A DNA stretch of 45,587 bases from Kitasatospora sp. MBT63 (lineage in GTDB: Bacteria > Actinomycetota > Actinomycetes > Streptomycetales > Streptomycetaceae): positions 1 to 45,587 of the forward strand of contig NZ_JAIZ01000470.1 of NCBI RefSeq assembly GCF_000710465.2, given 5' to 3'. Under the pieces are notes generated by a model. It had not been told where the DNA came from, did not search any database, and saw nothing but the letters and a program-made list of their open reading frames with translations. Of the stretch, positions 31,612 through 39,994 are shown piece after piece. Position numbers and translations under genes: made by a program. The first letter of the stretch is position 1. Each line of letters opens with the position of its first letter.

Positions 31612-31660
31612 TCAATGCCGCGTCAAGGTTGCCGACCCGGCCGTATGGAGCGCGTCAGGG
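31612..31660 (+). promoter_or_regulatory. phased half-site element upstream of the kdp operon
   Basis: TCAATG (31612), TCAAGG (31623), TATGGA (31644) and TCAGGG (31655) stand at offsets 0, 11, 32 and 43. TATGGA may be the -10 box of kdpFABC. The same architecture as the USP promoters ties kdp to the stress genes. Confidence 0.8.
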
Positions 31661-31773
31661 CCGCTCACACCGCTGTGACCGGCTGGTTTGCTGACATGGC
31701 CGGTCTGCCGCCGGCGTCGTGCGGGCCCTCGGGGTGTGTCACGGCCAAGTCCTGAACCACGTTGGTGGAGCCC

Positions 31774-31857
31774 ATGCTCGATCTCGTTTTCGTCGGCATC
31801 ACGGTCGCCGTGTTCGCCGTCATCGCCCTGGTAGCGCGGGGGGTGGAGAAGCTGTGA
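31774..31857 (+). CDS. 27-aa single-helix membrane peptide at the head of the kdp operon
   Basis: ATG 31774 with GTGGAG just upstream opens a frame of 27 codons: M-L-D-L-V-F-V-G-I-T-V, continuing as one hydrophobic helix and ending R-G-V-E-K-L. Its TGA overlaps the GTG start of kdpF (GTGA), the coupling used by true genes in this window. It resembles KdpF in size and topology but not in sequence. It may be a second small subunit or stabiliser of the Kdp complex. Confidence 0.7.
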   Translation: MLDLVFVGITVAVFAVIALVARGVEKL

Positions 31858-31943
31858 GCGTCGAGAACATCGCAGGTCTCATCGTCGCCGTCGCCCTGGT
31901 GGGCTACCTCGTCGTCGCGCTGATCTACCCGGAGAAGTTCTGA
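31854..31943 (+). CDS. kdpF: KdpF, small subunit of the Kdp K+ ATPase
   Basis: The 29-aa peptide starts at GTG 31854 and reads [10 protein letters not shown], a single helix, and the conserved ending L-I-Y-P-E-K-F typical of KdpF. KdpF is a lipid-like stabiliser of the KdpABC complex in the cytoplasmic membrane. It sits one base before kdpA and overlaps the upstream peptide gene. Confidence 0.88.
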   Translation: MSVENIAGLIVAVALVGYLVVALIYPEKF

Positions 31944-31944
31944 C

Positions 31945-33606
31945 ATGAGCTCCACTCTCGCGGGCTGGCTGCAGGCCCTCGCCCTGGTGGGCGCGCTGGC
32001 CCTGTGCTACCGCCCCCTCGGCGACTACATCGCCAAGCTCCTCACCTCCGCCAAGCACCTCAGAGTCGAGCGCGGCCTGTACAAGCTGGTCGGCGTCGAC
32101 GGTGACGCCGACCAGCGCTGGCCGGTCTACCTCCGCTCCGTACTCGCCTTCTCGGCCCTGTCGATCCTGTTCCTCTACGGCCTGATCCGGCTCCAGAACC
32201 ACCTGCTGCTGAACCTCGGCGTCCCGGTGATGGAGCCGCACCAGGCCTGGAACACCGCGGTCTCGTTCGCGACAAACACCAACTGGCAGTCCTACAGCGG
32301 CGAGTCCGCGATGGGCCACCTGGTGCAGATGGCGGGCCTGGCGGTGCAGAACTTCGTCTCCGCCGCCGTCGGCATCGCGATCGTGGCCGCCCTGATCCGG
32401 GGCTTCACCCGCAACCGGACCGACCGGGTCGGCAACTTCTGGGTGGACCTCACCCGGATCTGCCTGCGCCTGCTGCTGCCGCTCTCCATCGTCTTCGCGC
32501 TGGTCCTGGTCGCCAACGGCGTCGTCCAGAACTTCCACGGCTTCCACGACATCGTGACGCTGGGCGGCGACACCCAGTCGATCCCCGGCGGCCCGGTGGC
32601 CTCGCAGGAGGTCATCAAGGAGCTCGGCACCAACGGCGGCGGCTTCTTCAACGCCAACTCGGCCCACCCGTTCGAGAATTCGACCGGCTTCACCAACTGG
32701 CTGGAGATCTTCCTGCTGCTGGTGATCTCGTTCTCGCTGCCCCGCACCTTCGGCAGGATGGTCGGCGACAACCGCCAGGGCTACGCGATCGTCGCGGTCA
32801 TGGGGATCTTCTGGGTGGCCTCGGCCGCACTGATCACCTTCGCCGAGTCCCAGCACTCCGGCAGCGCGCTCCAGGCCGCCGGGGCGGCGATGGAGGGCAA
32901 GGAGCAGCGCTTCGGCGTGGCGGCCTCCGGCCTGTTCGCGGCGTCCACGACGCTGACCTCGACCGGCGCGGTGAACTCCTTCCACGACTCGTTCACGCCC
33001 TTCGGCGGCGGCCTGACGATCTTCAACATGATGCTCGGCGAGATCGCGCCCGGCGGTACCGGCTCCGGCCTGTACGGCATGCTGATCCTGGCGATCGTCG
33101 CGGTGTTCGTGGCGGGCCTGATGGTCGGCCGCACACCCGAGTACCTCGGCAAGAAGCTCGGCGGCCGGGAGATGAAGTTCGCCTCCCTCTACATCCTCAC
33201 CACGCCCGCGCTGGTGCTGATCGGCACCGGTGTCGCGATGGCGCTGCCGGGCGAGCGGGCCGGGATGCTGAACTCCGGACCGCACGGGTTCTCCGAGGTG
33301 CTGTACGCGTTCACCTCCGCCAGCAACAACAACGGTTCGGCGTTCGCCGGTATCACGGTGAACACGCCGTGGTACGACACCGCGCTGGGCCTGTGCATGG
33401 TGCTCGGCCGCTTCCTGCCGATGGTGTTCGTGCTCGCGCTGGCCGGCTCGCTCGCGCAGCAGCAGCCCGTCCCTGCCACCCCGGGCACCCTGCCCACCCA
33501 CAAGCCGCTGTTCGTGGGCCTGCTGTCGGGCGTCGTCCTGATCGTCGTCGGCCTCACCTACTTCCCGGCCCTGGCCCTCGGGCCGATCGCGGAAGGTCTC
33601 CACTGA
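31945..33606 (+). CDS. kdpA: KdpA, K+-binding channel-like subunit
   Basis: The 553-aa integral membrane protein has about ten helices and the four pore-loop motifs of Kdp[34 protein letters not shown] and [11 protein letters not shown]. The length is normal. It selects K+ from outside and passes it to KdpB. Its stop TGA shares one base with the kdpB ATG. Confidence 0.97.
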   Translation: MSSTLAGWLQALALVGALALCYRPLGDYIAKLLTSAKHLRVERGLYKLVGVDGDADQRWPVYLRSVLAFSALSILFLYGLIRLQNHLLLNLGVPVMEPHQAWNTAVSFATNTNWQSYSGESAMGHLVQMAGLAVQNFVSAAVGIAIVAALIRGFTRNRTDRVGNFWVDLTRICLRLLLPLSIVFALVLVANGVVQNFHGFHDIVTLGGDTQSIPGGPVASQEVIKELGTNGGGFFNANSAHPFENSTGFTNWLEIFLLLVISFSLPRTFGRMVGDNRQGYAIVAVMGIFWVASAALITFAESQHSGSALQAAGAAMEGKEQRFGVAASGLFAASTTLTSTGAVNSFHDSFTPFGGGLTIFNMMLGEIAPGGTGSGLYGMLILAIVAVFVAGLMVGRTPEYLGKKLGGREMKFASLYILTTPALVLIGTGVAMALPGERAGMLNSGPHGFSEVLYAFTSASNNNGSAFAGITVNTPWYDTALGLCMVLGRFLPMVFVLALAGSLAQQQPVPATPGTLPTHKPLFVGLLSGVVLIVVGLTYFPALALGPIAEGLH

Positions 33607-35714
33607 TGTCGTCCACCCTCACCCCGCCCGCTCCCGTCGAGCAGGAGCAGGCTCCGCACAGAGTATCCGGCGGTCTGCTCGATCCCCAGCTGATCGTGAA
33701 GTCCCTTCCCGACGCGGTGAAGAAGCTCGACCCGCGCGTCATGATCAAGAACCCGGTCATGTTCGTGGTCGAGGTCGGCTCGGTGGTCACCACCGTCTCC
33801 GCGATCGCCGACCCCTCGGTGTTCGCCTGGGCGATCACCGTCTGGCTCTGGCTCACCACCGTCTTCGCCAACCTGGCCGAGGCCGTCGCCGAGGGCCGCG
33901 GCAAGGCGCAGGCCGACACGCTGCGCCGGACCAAGACCGACACCATGGCCCGCCGCCTGGTGAACTGGCCCGCCTCGCAGGCCGAGGAGGAGGTCTCCGG
34001 CACCGCCCTCCAGCTGGGCGACCACGTGGTCGTCGAAGCCGGCCAGATCATCCCCGGTGACGGCGACGTCGTCGAGGGTGTCGCCTCCGTCGACGAATCG
34101 GCGATCACCGGCGAGTCCGCGCCGGTGATCCGCGAGTCCGGCGGTGACCGCAGCGCGGTCACCGGTGGCACCAAGGTGCTCTCCGACCGGATCGTGGTGA
34201 AGATCGCCTCGGAGCCCGGCAAGTCCTTCATCGACCGCATGATCGCCCTGGTCGAGGGCGCCGCCCGGCAGAAGACGCCGAACGAGATCGCCCTCAACAT
34301 CCTGCTCGCCTCGCTGACCATCGTGTTCCTGATAGCGGTCGTCACCCTGCAGCCGATGGCGACCTTCGCCGGCGCCCCGCAGTCGATGATCGTCCTGGTC
34401 GCCCTGATCGTCGCGCTGATCCCGACCACCATCGGGGCCCTGCTCTCCGCGATCGGCATCGCCGGCATGGACCGCCTGGTGCAGCGCAACGTGCTCGCCA
34501 TGTCCGGCCGCGCCGTCGAGGCCGCCGGCGACGTCAACACCCTGCTGCTCGACAAGACCGGCACCATCACCCTCGGCAACCGCCAGGCCGCCGAGTTCCA
34601 GCCGGCCACCGGCGTCACCGTCGAGGAACTGGCGGACGCCGCGCAGCTCTCCTCGCTGGCCGACGAGACCCCCGAGGGCCGCTCGATCGTGGTCCTCGCC
34701 AAGACCGGGTACGGCCTGCGGGCCCGCGCGCAGGGCGAGCTCACCCACGCCACCTGGGTCCCGTTCACCGCCCAGACCCGGATGTCCGGCGTCGACCTCG
34801 ACGAGGCCGACGGCGTGCACGCCGTCCGCAAGGGCGCAGCCGGTTCGGTGACCAGCTGGGTCACCGAGAACGGCGGCACGGTCGGCCAGGACATCGCCAC
34901 CCTCGTCGACGGCATCTCCGCAGCCGGCGGCACCCCGCTCGTGGTCGCCTCCCGGGTCGGCACCGCCGCCCCCAAGGCCCTCGGCGTCATCCACCTCAAG
35001 GACGTCGTCAAGGAGGGGATGAAGGAGCGCTTCGACGAGCTGCGCCGGATGGGCATCAGGACCATCATGATCACGGGTGACAACCCGCTGACCGCCAAGG
35101 CGATCGCGGACGAGGCCGGCGTGGACGACTTCCTCGCCGAGGCCACCCCCGAGGACAAGATGGCCCTGATCAAGAAGGAGCAGGCGGGCGGCAAGCTGGT
35201 CGCGATGACCGGCGACGGCACCAACGACGCGCCCGCGCTGGCCCAGGCCGACGTCGGCGTGGCGATGAACACCGGCACCATGGCGGCCAAGGAGGCCGGC
35301 AACATGGTGGACCTGGACTCCAACCCCACCAAGCTGATCGAGATCGTCGAGATCGGCAAGCAGCTCCTGATCACCCGCGGCGCCCTGACCACCTTCTCCA
35401 TCGCCAACGACGTCGCCAAGTACTTCGCGATCATCCCGGCCATGTTCGCCGGTGTGTACCCGGGCCTGCGCCACCTCAACATCATGGGCCTGCACAGCCC
35501 GACCTCGGCGATCACCTCGGCGATCATCTTCAACGCCCTGGTCATCATCGGCCTGATCCCGCTCGCCCTGCGCGGTGTCAAGTACCGTCCGTCGGACGCC
35601 AGTTCGCTGCTCCGGCGCAACCTCGGGGTGTACGGCTTCGGCGGTCTCGTGGTGCCGTTCATCGGCATCAAGGCGATCGACCTGATCATCCAGTTCATCC
35701 CCGGCCTGAGCTGA
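33606..35714 (+). CDS. kdpB: KdpB, catalytic P-type ATPase subunit
   Basis: The 702-aa protein has [10 protein letters not shown] (with the Ser phosphorylated in E. coli to switch the pump off), the phospho-aspartate in D-K-T-G-T near residue 316, the nucleotide-binding domain, [10 protein letters not shown] and the coupling residues in A-N-D-V-A-K-Y-F. It hydrolyses ATP to drive high-affinity K+ uptake together with KdpA. It is translationally coupled to kdpA. A close paralogue lies at 23279, and 35400-35525 is identical to part of it. Confidence 0.97.
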   Translation: MSSTLTPPAPVEQEQAPHRVSGGLLDPQLIVKSLPDAVKKLDPRVMIKNPVMFVVEVGSVVTTVSAIADPSVFAWAITVWLWLTTVFANLAEAVAEGRGKAQADTLRRTKTDTMARRLVNWPASQAEEEVSGTALQLGDHVVVEAGQIIPGDGDVVEGVASVDESAITGESAPVIRESGGDRSAVTGGTKVLSDRIVVKIASEPGKSFIDRMIALVEGAARQKTPNEIALNILLASLTIVFLIAVVTLQPMATFAGAPQSMIVLVALIVALIPTTIGALLSAIGIAGMDRLVQRNVLAMSGRAVEAAGDVNTLLLDKTGTITLGNRQAAEFQPATGVTVEELADAAQLSSLADETPEGRSIVVLAKTGYGLRARAQGELTHATWVPFTAQTRMSGVDLDEADGVHAVRKGAAGSVTSWVTENGGTVGQDIATLVDGISAAGGTPLVVASRVGTAAPKALGVIHLKDVVKEGMKERFDELRRMGIRTIMITGDNPLTAKAIADEAGVDDFLAEATPEDKMALIKKEQAGGKLVAMTGDGTNDAPALAQADVGVAMNTGTMAAKEAGNMVDLDSNPTKLIEIVEIGKQLLITRGALTTFSIANDVAKYFAIIPAMFAGVYPGLRHLNIMGLHSPTSAITSAIIFNALVIIGLIPLALRGVKYRPSDASSLLRRNLGVYGFGGLVVPFIGIKAIDLIIQFIPGLS
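35400..35525 (+). repeat. 126-bp segment identical to 25100-25225
   Basis: This is the second copy of the identical block shared by the two kdpB genes, covering the last membrane helices. See the entry at 25100. Confidence 0.85.
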
Positions 35715-35733
35715 GACGGAGGAAACAGCAACC

Positions 35734-36363
35734 ATGCCCAAGCCACTGCCCACCTCCGTACGCACCCACTTCACCGCGCTGCGGATGCTCCTGGTGATGA
35801 CCGTCATCCTCGGCATCGCCTACCCGCTGCTGGTCACCGGCATCAGCCAGGTCGCCTTCAGCGACAAGGCCAACGGCTCGATCGTCAGCTCGCAGGGCAA
35901 GGAGATCGGTTCCAGCCTCCTCGGCCAGAACTACAACCTGCCCAAGAAGAACCCCGACGACGCGGACGAGCAGGCCCAGCCGGACCCCCAGTGGTTCCAG
36001 CCCCGGCCGTCCGCCTACAACTACGACCCGAAGAGCTCCGGCGCCTCCAACCTCGGCCCCAACAGCGAGGACCTGCTGAAGAACGTCGAGGACCGCCGCG
36101 CGGCCGTCGCCGCCTTCGACGGCGTCGACCCGGCCACCGTCCCGGTGGACGCGCTCACCGCCTCCGGCTCCGGTCTCGACCCGCACATCTCGGTCGCCTA
36201 CGCCGAGGAGCAGGTCGCCCGGGTCGCCAAGGCCCGCAACCTGTCCGCGGACACGGTGGACAAGCTGGTCGCGAAGTACACCGAGGGCCGTTCGCTCGGC
36301 TTCCTCGGCCAGGACGGCGTCAACGTCGTCCTGCTCAACAAGGCGCTCAGCGAGCAGAAGTGA
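35734..36363 (+). CDS. kdpC: KdpC, K+ ATPase assembly/affinity subunit
   Basis: The 209-aa protein starts at an ATG after GGAGG, 19 bp past kdpB. One N-terminal helix (L-V-M-T-V-I-L-G-I-A-Y-P-L-L-V-T-G) is followed by the conserved external domain: F-Q-P-R-P-S-A, S-G-A-S-N-L-G-P, A-S-G-S-G-L-D-P-H-I-S and a C-terminal N-V-V-L-L-N-K-A-L. KdpC sits on KdpA and raises ATP and K+ affinity. Length and motifs are normal. Confidence 0.97.
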   Translation: MPKPLPTSVRTHFTALRMLLVMTVILGIAYPLLVTGISQVAFSDKANGSIVSSQGKEIGSSLLGQNYNLPKKNPDDADEQAQPDPQWFQPRPSAYNYDPKSSGASNLGPNSEDLLKNVEDRRAAVAAFDGVDPATVPVDALTASGSGLDPHISVAYAEEQVARVAKARNLSADTVDKLVAKYTEGRSLGFLGQDGVNVVLLNKALSEQK

Positions 36364-36389
36364 CCGCACGCCGACCGGCCGCATAGGAG

Positions 36390-36433
36390 GACCGGCCCGG
36401 GAGCGGGGGACCACCCCCGTCCCCGGGCCGGTC
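36390..36433 (+). terminator. strong nested hairpin between kdpC and kdpD
   Basis: GACCGGCCCGGG (36390-36401) pairs perfectly with 36422-36433, and inside it GCGGGGG can pair with the CCCCCG run. It would end or reduce transcription from kdpFABC into kdpDE, keeping the sensor pair at lower levels than the pump. Confidence 0.75.
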
Positions 36434-36507
36434 ACCCGCATGTCCGCCCGCCCCAACCGCACCACCCACCACACCCCAGGCCGCCCTCGTAGGAAAGAGC
36501 AGCGCCC

Positions 36508-39099
36508 ATGTCTCGCGACCTCACCCCCGGCACCCGCGTACGGCGCGGCCGGCTGAGGGTCTACCTCGGCTCGGCTCCGGGCGTCGGCAAGACGTACCGG
36601 ATGCTCGACGAGGCCCGGCGCAGACAGGAACGCGGGGCGGACGTGGTGGTCGGCTTCATCGAATGCCACGGCCGCCGGCACACCGAGAACATGCTCCAGG
36701 GACTGGACGTGGTGCCCAGGCTCACCCGCACCTACCGGGACACCGAGTTCACCGAGATGGACGTCGACGCGATCCTGGCACGCAAGCCCTCCGTGGCCCT
36801 GGTCGACGAACTGGCCCACACCAACGTCCCCGGCGGCCGCAACGCCAAACGCTGGCAGGACGTCGAGGAACTGCTCTCCGCCGGGGTGGACGTCATCACC
36901 ACCGTCAACATCCAGCACCTGGAGTCGCTGAACGACGTGGTCCGGAAGATCACCGGCATCCCGCAGCGCGAGACCGTCCCCGACGAGGTGGTCCGCCGCG
37001 CCGACCAGATCGAACTGGTCGACATGGCCCCGCAGGCCCTCCGGCGCCGGATGGCGCACGGCAACGTCTACAAGGCGGAGAAAGTGGACGCCGCACTCTC
37101 GAACTACTTCCGCGTCGGCAACCTGACCGCCCTGCGCGAACTCGCCCTGCTCTGGGTCGCCGGCCGGGTCGACGAAGGACTGCGCGACTACCGCGCCAGC
37201 CACCACATCGACCGGGTCTGGGAGACCCGCGAACGCGTGGTGGTCGCCCTCACCGGCGGCCCCGAGGGCGAGACCCTGATCCGCCGCGCCGCCCGCATCG
37301 CCGACCGCACCGCCGGCGGCGACCTGCTCGCCGTCCACATCACCCGCAGCGACGGCCTCGCCGGCGCCTCACCCGGCAACCTCGCCGAACAGCGCCGACT
37401 CGTCGAAACGCTCGGCGGCAGCTACCACGTGGTGGTCGGCGACGACATCCCCACCGCCCTGCTCGCCTTCGCCCGCGCCCACGACGCCACCCAACTCGTC
37501 CTCGGCACCAGCCGCCGCGGCCGGGTCAACCGCTTCCTCACCGGCCCCGGCATCGGCGAGACCACCGTGGACGCCTCCGAGGACATCGACGTCCACATGG
37601 TCACCCACGAGTTCACCGGCCGCGGCCGGCTGCCCACCCTCGGCCGGCGCCACTCCAGGCGCCGCACCGCCGCCGGCTTCACCTCGGGCCTGGTACTGCC
37701 GTTCCTGCTCACCGCCGGGCTCTCCCAGCCGCACTCGCTGAACCTGACCACCGTCGCGCTGATCTTCCAGCTCGGCGTCGTCGCGGTCGCCCTGCTCGGC
37801 GGCGCGTTCTCCGCCCTGATGGCGTCCCTCATCGCCTCACTGCTGCTCAACTACTACTTCATCCCGCCCGTCCACACCTTCACCATCGCCGAACCCAACA
37901 ACGTCATCGCCCTCGTGGTGTTCGCCGTCGTCGCCCTCACCGTCTCCACCGTCGTCGACCACGCCGGCCGCCTCACCAGCCGCGCCGCCCGCGCCACCGC
38001 CGAGGCCGAGACCCTCTCCACCCTCGCGGGCAGCGTGCTGCGCGGCGCCGACGCCCTGCCCGCCCTGCTGGAGAAGTCCAGGACCGCCTTCGGCATGGAG
38101 TCCGTCGCCCTGCTCGACCGCGCCGGCGGCGAAGTCCTCGCCCGCAGCGACGCCGGCGGCGAACCCGCGCCCGACCGCCAGAGCACCGAAGTACCCGTCG
38201 GCCCGGACGCGCTGCTGGTCCTGACCGGCCGACGCCTGCCCGCCGCCGACATGCGGGTGCTCACCGCCTTCGCCGCCCACGTCGCCGCCGCCCTCGAACG
38301 CGACCGGCTCGCCACCGTCGCCGCCGAGATCGAACCGATCAAGGCCGCCGACCGGATGCGCACCGCCCTGCTCGCCGCCGTCAGCCACGACCTGCGCACC
38401 CCGCTCGCCGCCGCACTCGCCTCGATCGGCTCGCTGCGCAGCCCCGACGTCGAGTTCTCCGACGAGGACCAGGCCGAACTCCTCGACCTCGCCGACGCGT
38501 CGCTCGTCAAACTCACCCGCCTGGTCGACAACCTGCTCGACATGAGCCGCCTCCAGGCCGGCGCCCTCACCCTGCACCTGGCGCCGGTCCACCTCGACGA
38601 GGTCCTGCCCCGCGCGATGGACTCGCTCGCCGACCCCGACGCCCCCGTCCAGCCGCTCGACCTCGACACCGCCCCGGCCGTCCTGGCCGACCCGCCGCTG
38701 CTGGAACGCGTCCTGGCCAACGTCATCACCAACGCCCTGCGCCACAACGCCCCCGGCGCCCCCGTACTGGTCACCGCCAGCGGGCACCTGGACCGCGTCG
38801 AGATCCGCGTCATCGACCGCGGCCCCGGCATCGCCGCGGAGGAACGCGACCGGGTCTTCCTGCCGTTCCAACGCCTCGGCGACACCGACAACACCGCCGG
38901 CGTCGGCCTCGGCCTCGCCCTCTCCCGCGGCCTCGCCGAAGCCATGGGCGGCACCCTCGACGTCGAGGACACCCCGGGCGGCGGCACCACCATGCTGCTC
39001 ACCCTTCCCGCGGCCGAGAGCGAGACCGACCGCGAGAGCGCGGCGGAGGCCGGGACGGAGACCGAGAGCGGCGTGGACCCCGGAGAGGTGACGGCATGA
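36508..39099 (+). CDS. kdpD: KdpD, K+/osmotic sensor histidine kinase
   Basis: The 863-aa protein has the KdpD N-terminal domain with Walker A G-S-A-P-G-V-G-K-T (residues 21-29) and D-E-L-A-H-T-N, a Usp-like domain (about 243-365) ending L-V-L-G-T-S-R-R-G-R, four membrane helices of the DUF4118 type (about 385-490), a GAF-like segment, the HisKA motif S-H-D-L-R-T-P-L with phospho-His near residue 627, and HATPase boxes (N-A-L-R-H-N; D-R-G-P-G-I; G-V-G-L-G-L-A-L). The Usp domain is known to bind Usp proteins and c-di-AMP in other species, which links KdpD to the two Usp genes here. A short acidic Glu/Ser-rich tail is unusual. The start ATG follows AGGAAAGAG. Confidence 0.95.
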   Translation: MSRDLTPGTRVRRGRLRVYLGSAPGVGKTYRMLDEARRRQERGADVVVGFIECHGRRHTENMLQGLDVVPRLTRTYRDTEFTEMDVDAILARKPSVALVDELAHTNVPGGRNAKRWQDVEELLSAGVDVITTVNIQHLESLNDVVRKITGIPQRETVPDEVVRRADQIELVDMAPQALRRRMAHGNVYKAEKVDAALSNYFRVGNLTALRELALLWVAGRVDEGLRDYRASHHIDRVWETRERVVVALTGGPEGETLIRRAARIADRTAGGDLLAVHITRSDGLAGASPGNLAEQRRLVETLGGSYHVVVGDDIPTALLAFARAHDATQLVLGTSRRGRVNRFLTGPGIGETTVDASEDIDVHMVTHEFTGRGRLPTLGRRHSRRRTAAGFTSGLVLPFLLTAGLSQPHSLNLTTVALIFQLGVVAVALLGGAFSALMASLIASLLLNYYFIPPVHTFTIAEPNNVIALVVFAVVALTVSTVVDHAGRLTSRAARATAEAETLSTLAGSVLRGADALPALLEKSRTAFGMESVALLDRAGGEVLARSDAGGEPAPDRQSTEVPVGPDALLVLTGRRLPAADMRVLTAFAAHVAAALERDRLATVAAEIEPIKAADRMRTALLAAVSHDLRTPLAAALASIGSLRSPDVEFSDEDQAELLDLADASLVKLTRLVDNLLDMSRLQAGALTLHLAPVHLDEVLPRAMDSLADPDAPVQPLDLDTAPAVLADPPLLERVLANVITNALRHNAPGAPVLVTASGHLDRVEIRVIDRGPGIAAEERDRVFLPFQRLGDTDNTAGVGLGLALSRGLAEAMGGTLDVEDTPGGGTTMLLTLPAAESETDRESAAEAGTETESGVDPGEVTA

Positions 39100-39770
39100 A
39101 CCACATCCTGGTCGTGGACGACGAACCCCAGCTCCTACGCGCCCTGAAGATCAACCTCCACGCACGCCACTACTCCGTCCTCACCGCCGCCACCGGCGCC
39201 GAAGCCCTGGACCTCGCGAGCCGCGAGATGCCCGGCGCGGTCCTGCTCGACCTCGGCCTGCCCGACCTCGACGGCATGGACATCATCCGCGGCCTGCGCG
39301 CCTGGAGCGCCGTACCGATCATCGTCCTGTCCGGCCGCGACACCGCGACCGAGAAGATCAGGGCGCTCGACGCGGGCGCCGACGACTACCTCACCAAACC
39401 CTTCGTCATGGACGAACTCCTGGCCCGCCTCCGCGCCGTGCTGCGCCGCCCGCCGGCCGAGACGCCGCCGCCCCGGGCCGTGATCGGCGACCACGAGGTC
39501 GACCTGGTCGCGGGCACCGTCACGGGCCCCGGCGGCCCGGTACGGCTCACCCCGACCGAGTGGAAGATCCTCACCATCCTGCTGGCCCACCCGGGGAAGC
39601 TGGTCCCGGGACGGCAGATCCTGCGCGAGGTCTGGGGACCGGACCAGCAGGAGCACGGCAACTACCTGCGGGTCTACCTCGCCAACATGCGCCGCAAGCT
39701 GGAGACCGACCCGGCCCGGCCCCGCCATCTGATCACCGAGCCCGGTATCGGCTACCGGTACCGGCCCTGA
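39096..39770 (+). CDS. kdpE: KdpE, OmpR-family response regulator
   Basis: The 224-aa protein starts at an ATG overlapping the kdpD stop (ATGA). The receiver domain has the acidic pair V-V-D-D-E, phospho-acceptor Asp at residue 52 (L-L-D-L-G-L-P) and the conserved Lys in L-T-K-P-F. The winged helix (about 130-224) has L-T-P-T-E-W-K-I-L and the recognition region L-R-V-Y-L-A-N-M-R-R-K-L, ending G-I-G-Y-R-Y. KdpE binds two hexamers with a 5-bp gap in E. coli, the same spacing as the half-sites here, so it is a prime candidate for the shared elements. Confidence 0.95.
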   Translation: MNHILVVDDEPQLLRALKINLHARHYSVLTAATGAEALDLASREMPGAVLLDLGLPDLDGMDIIRGLRAWSAVPIIVLSGRDTATEKIRALDAGADDYLTKPFVMDELLARLRAVLRRPPAETPPPRAVIGDHEVDLVAGTVTGPGGPVRLTPTEWKILTILLAHPGKLVPGRQILREVWGPDQQEHGNYLRVYLANMRRKLETDPARPRHLITEPGIGYRYRP

Positions 39771-39782
39771 ACCAGCCGGGTG

Positions 39783-39863
39783 CCAACGAGCCGTCAAGAT
39801 CACTGCCCCCGGCGCCAAGGAAGCGTCAGGGAACCCGGAAGCCGATCTCCGGCGGCATAGCGT
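39783..39863 (+). promoter_or_regulatory. phased half-site element upstream of the sensor-like membrane protein
   Basis: CCAACG (39783), TCAAGA (39794), CCAAGG (39815), TCAGGG (39826), CTCCGG (39847, weak) and TAGCGT (39858) stand at offsets 0, 11, 32, 43, 64 and 75. TAGCGT is a good -10 candidate, about 130 bp before the start codon. Confidence 0.72.
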
Positions 39864-39994
39864 CGGCGACGAGGGATCGGCTCCGCTCCGTGGGGGGTGC
39901 GGGCCGTGACCACGCCGGTGGCTGTCATCCCGAGGTGGGTTTCCACCGATGACCATCCGGCGGCCAGGTGAAAAGGGTAGGGGGACGCGCGGCC

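Noticed and set aside
19508-31660. DosR/OsdR-type dormancy boxes in the Usp and kdp promoters
   Set aside because: Usp-rich islands in other streptomycetes are linked to such palindromic boxes, but here the elements are direct repeats with 11-bp phasing and no GGGAC-type palindrome.
27266-31773. ydaO-type c-di-AMP riboswitches upstream of the KimA-like and kdp genes
   Set aside because: I could not find the long paired architecture or conserved blocks by eye; these leaders are filled by terminators and the phased element. A covariance-model search would decide.
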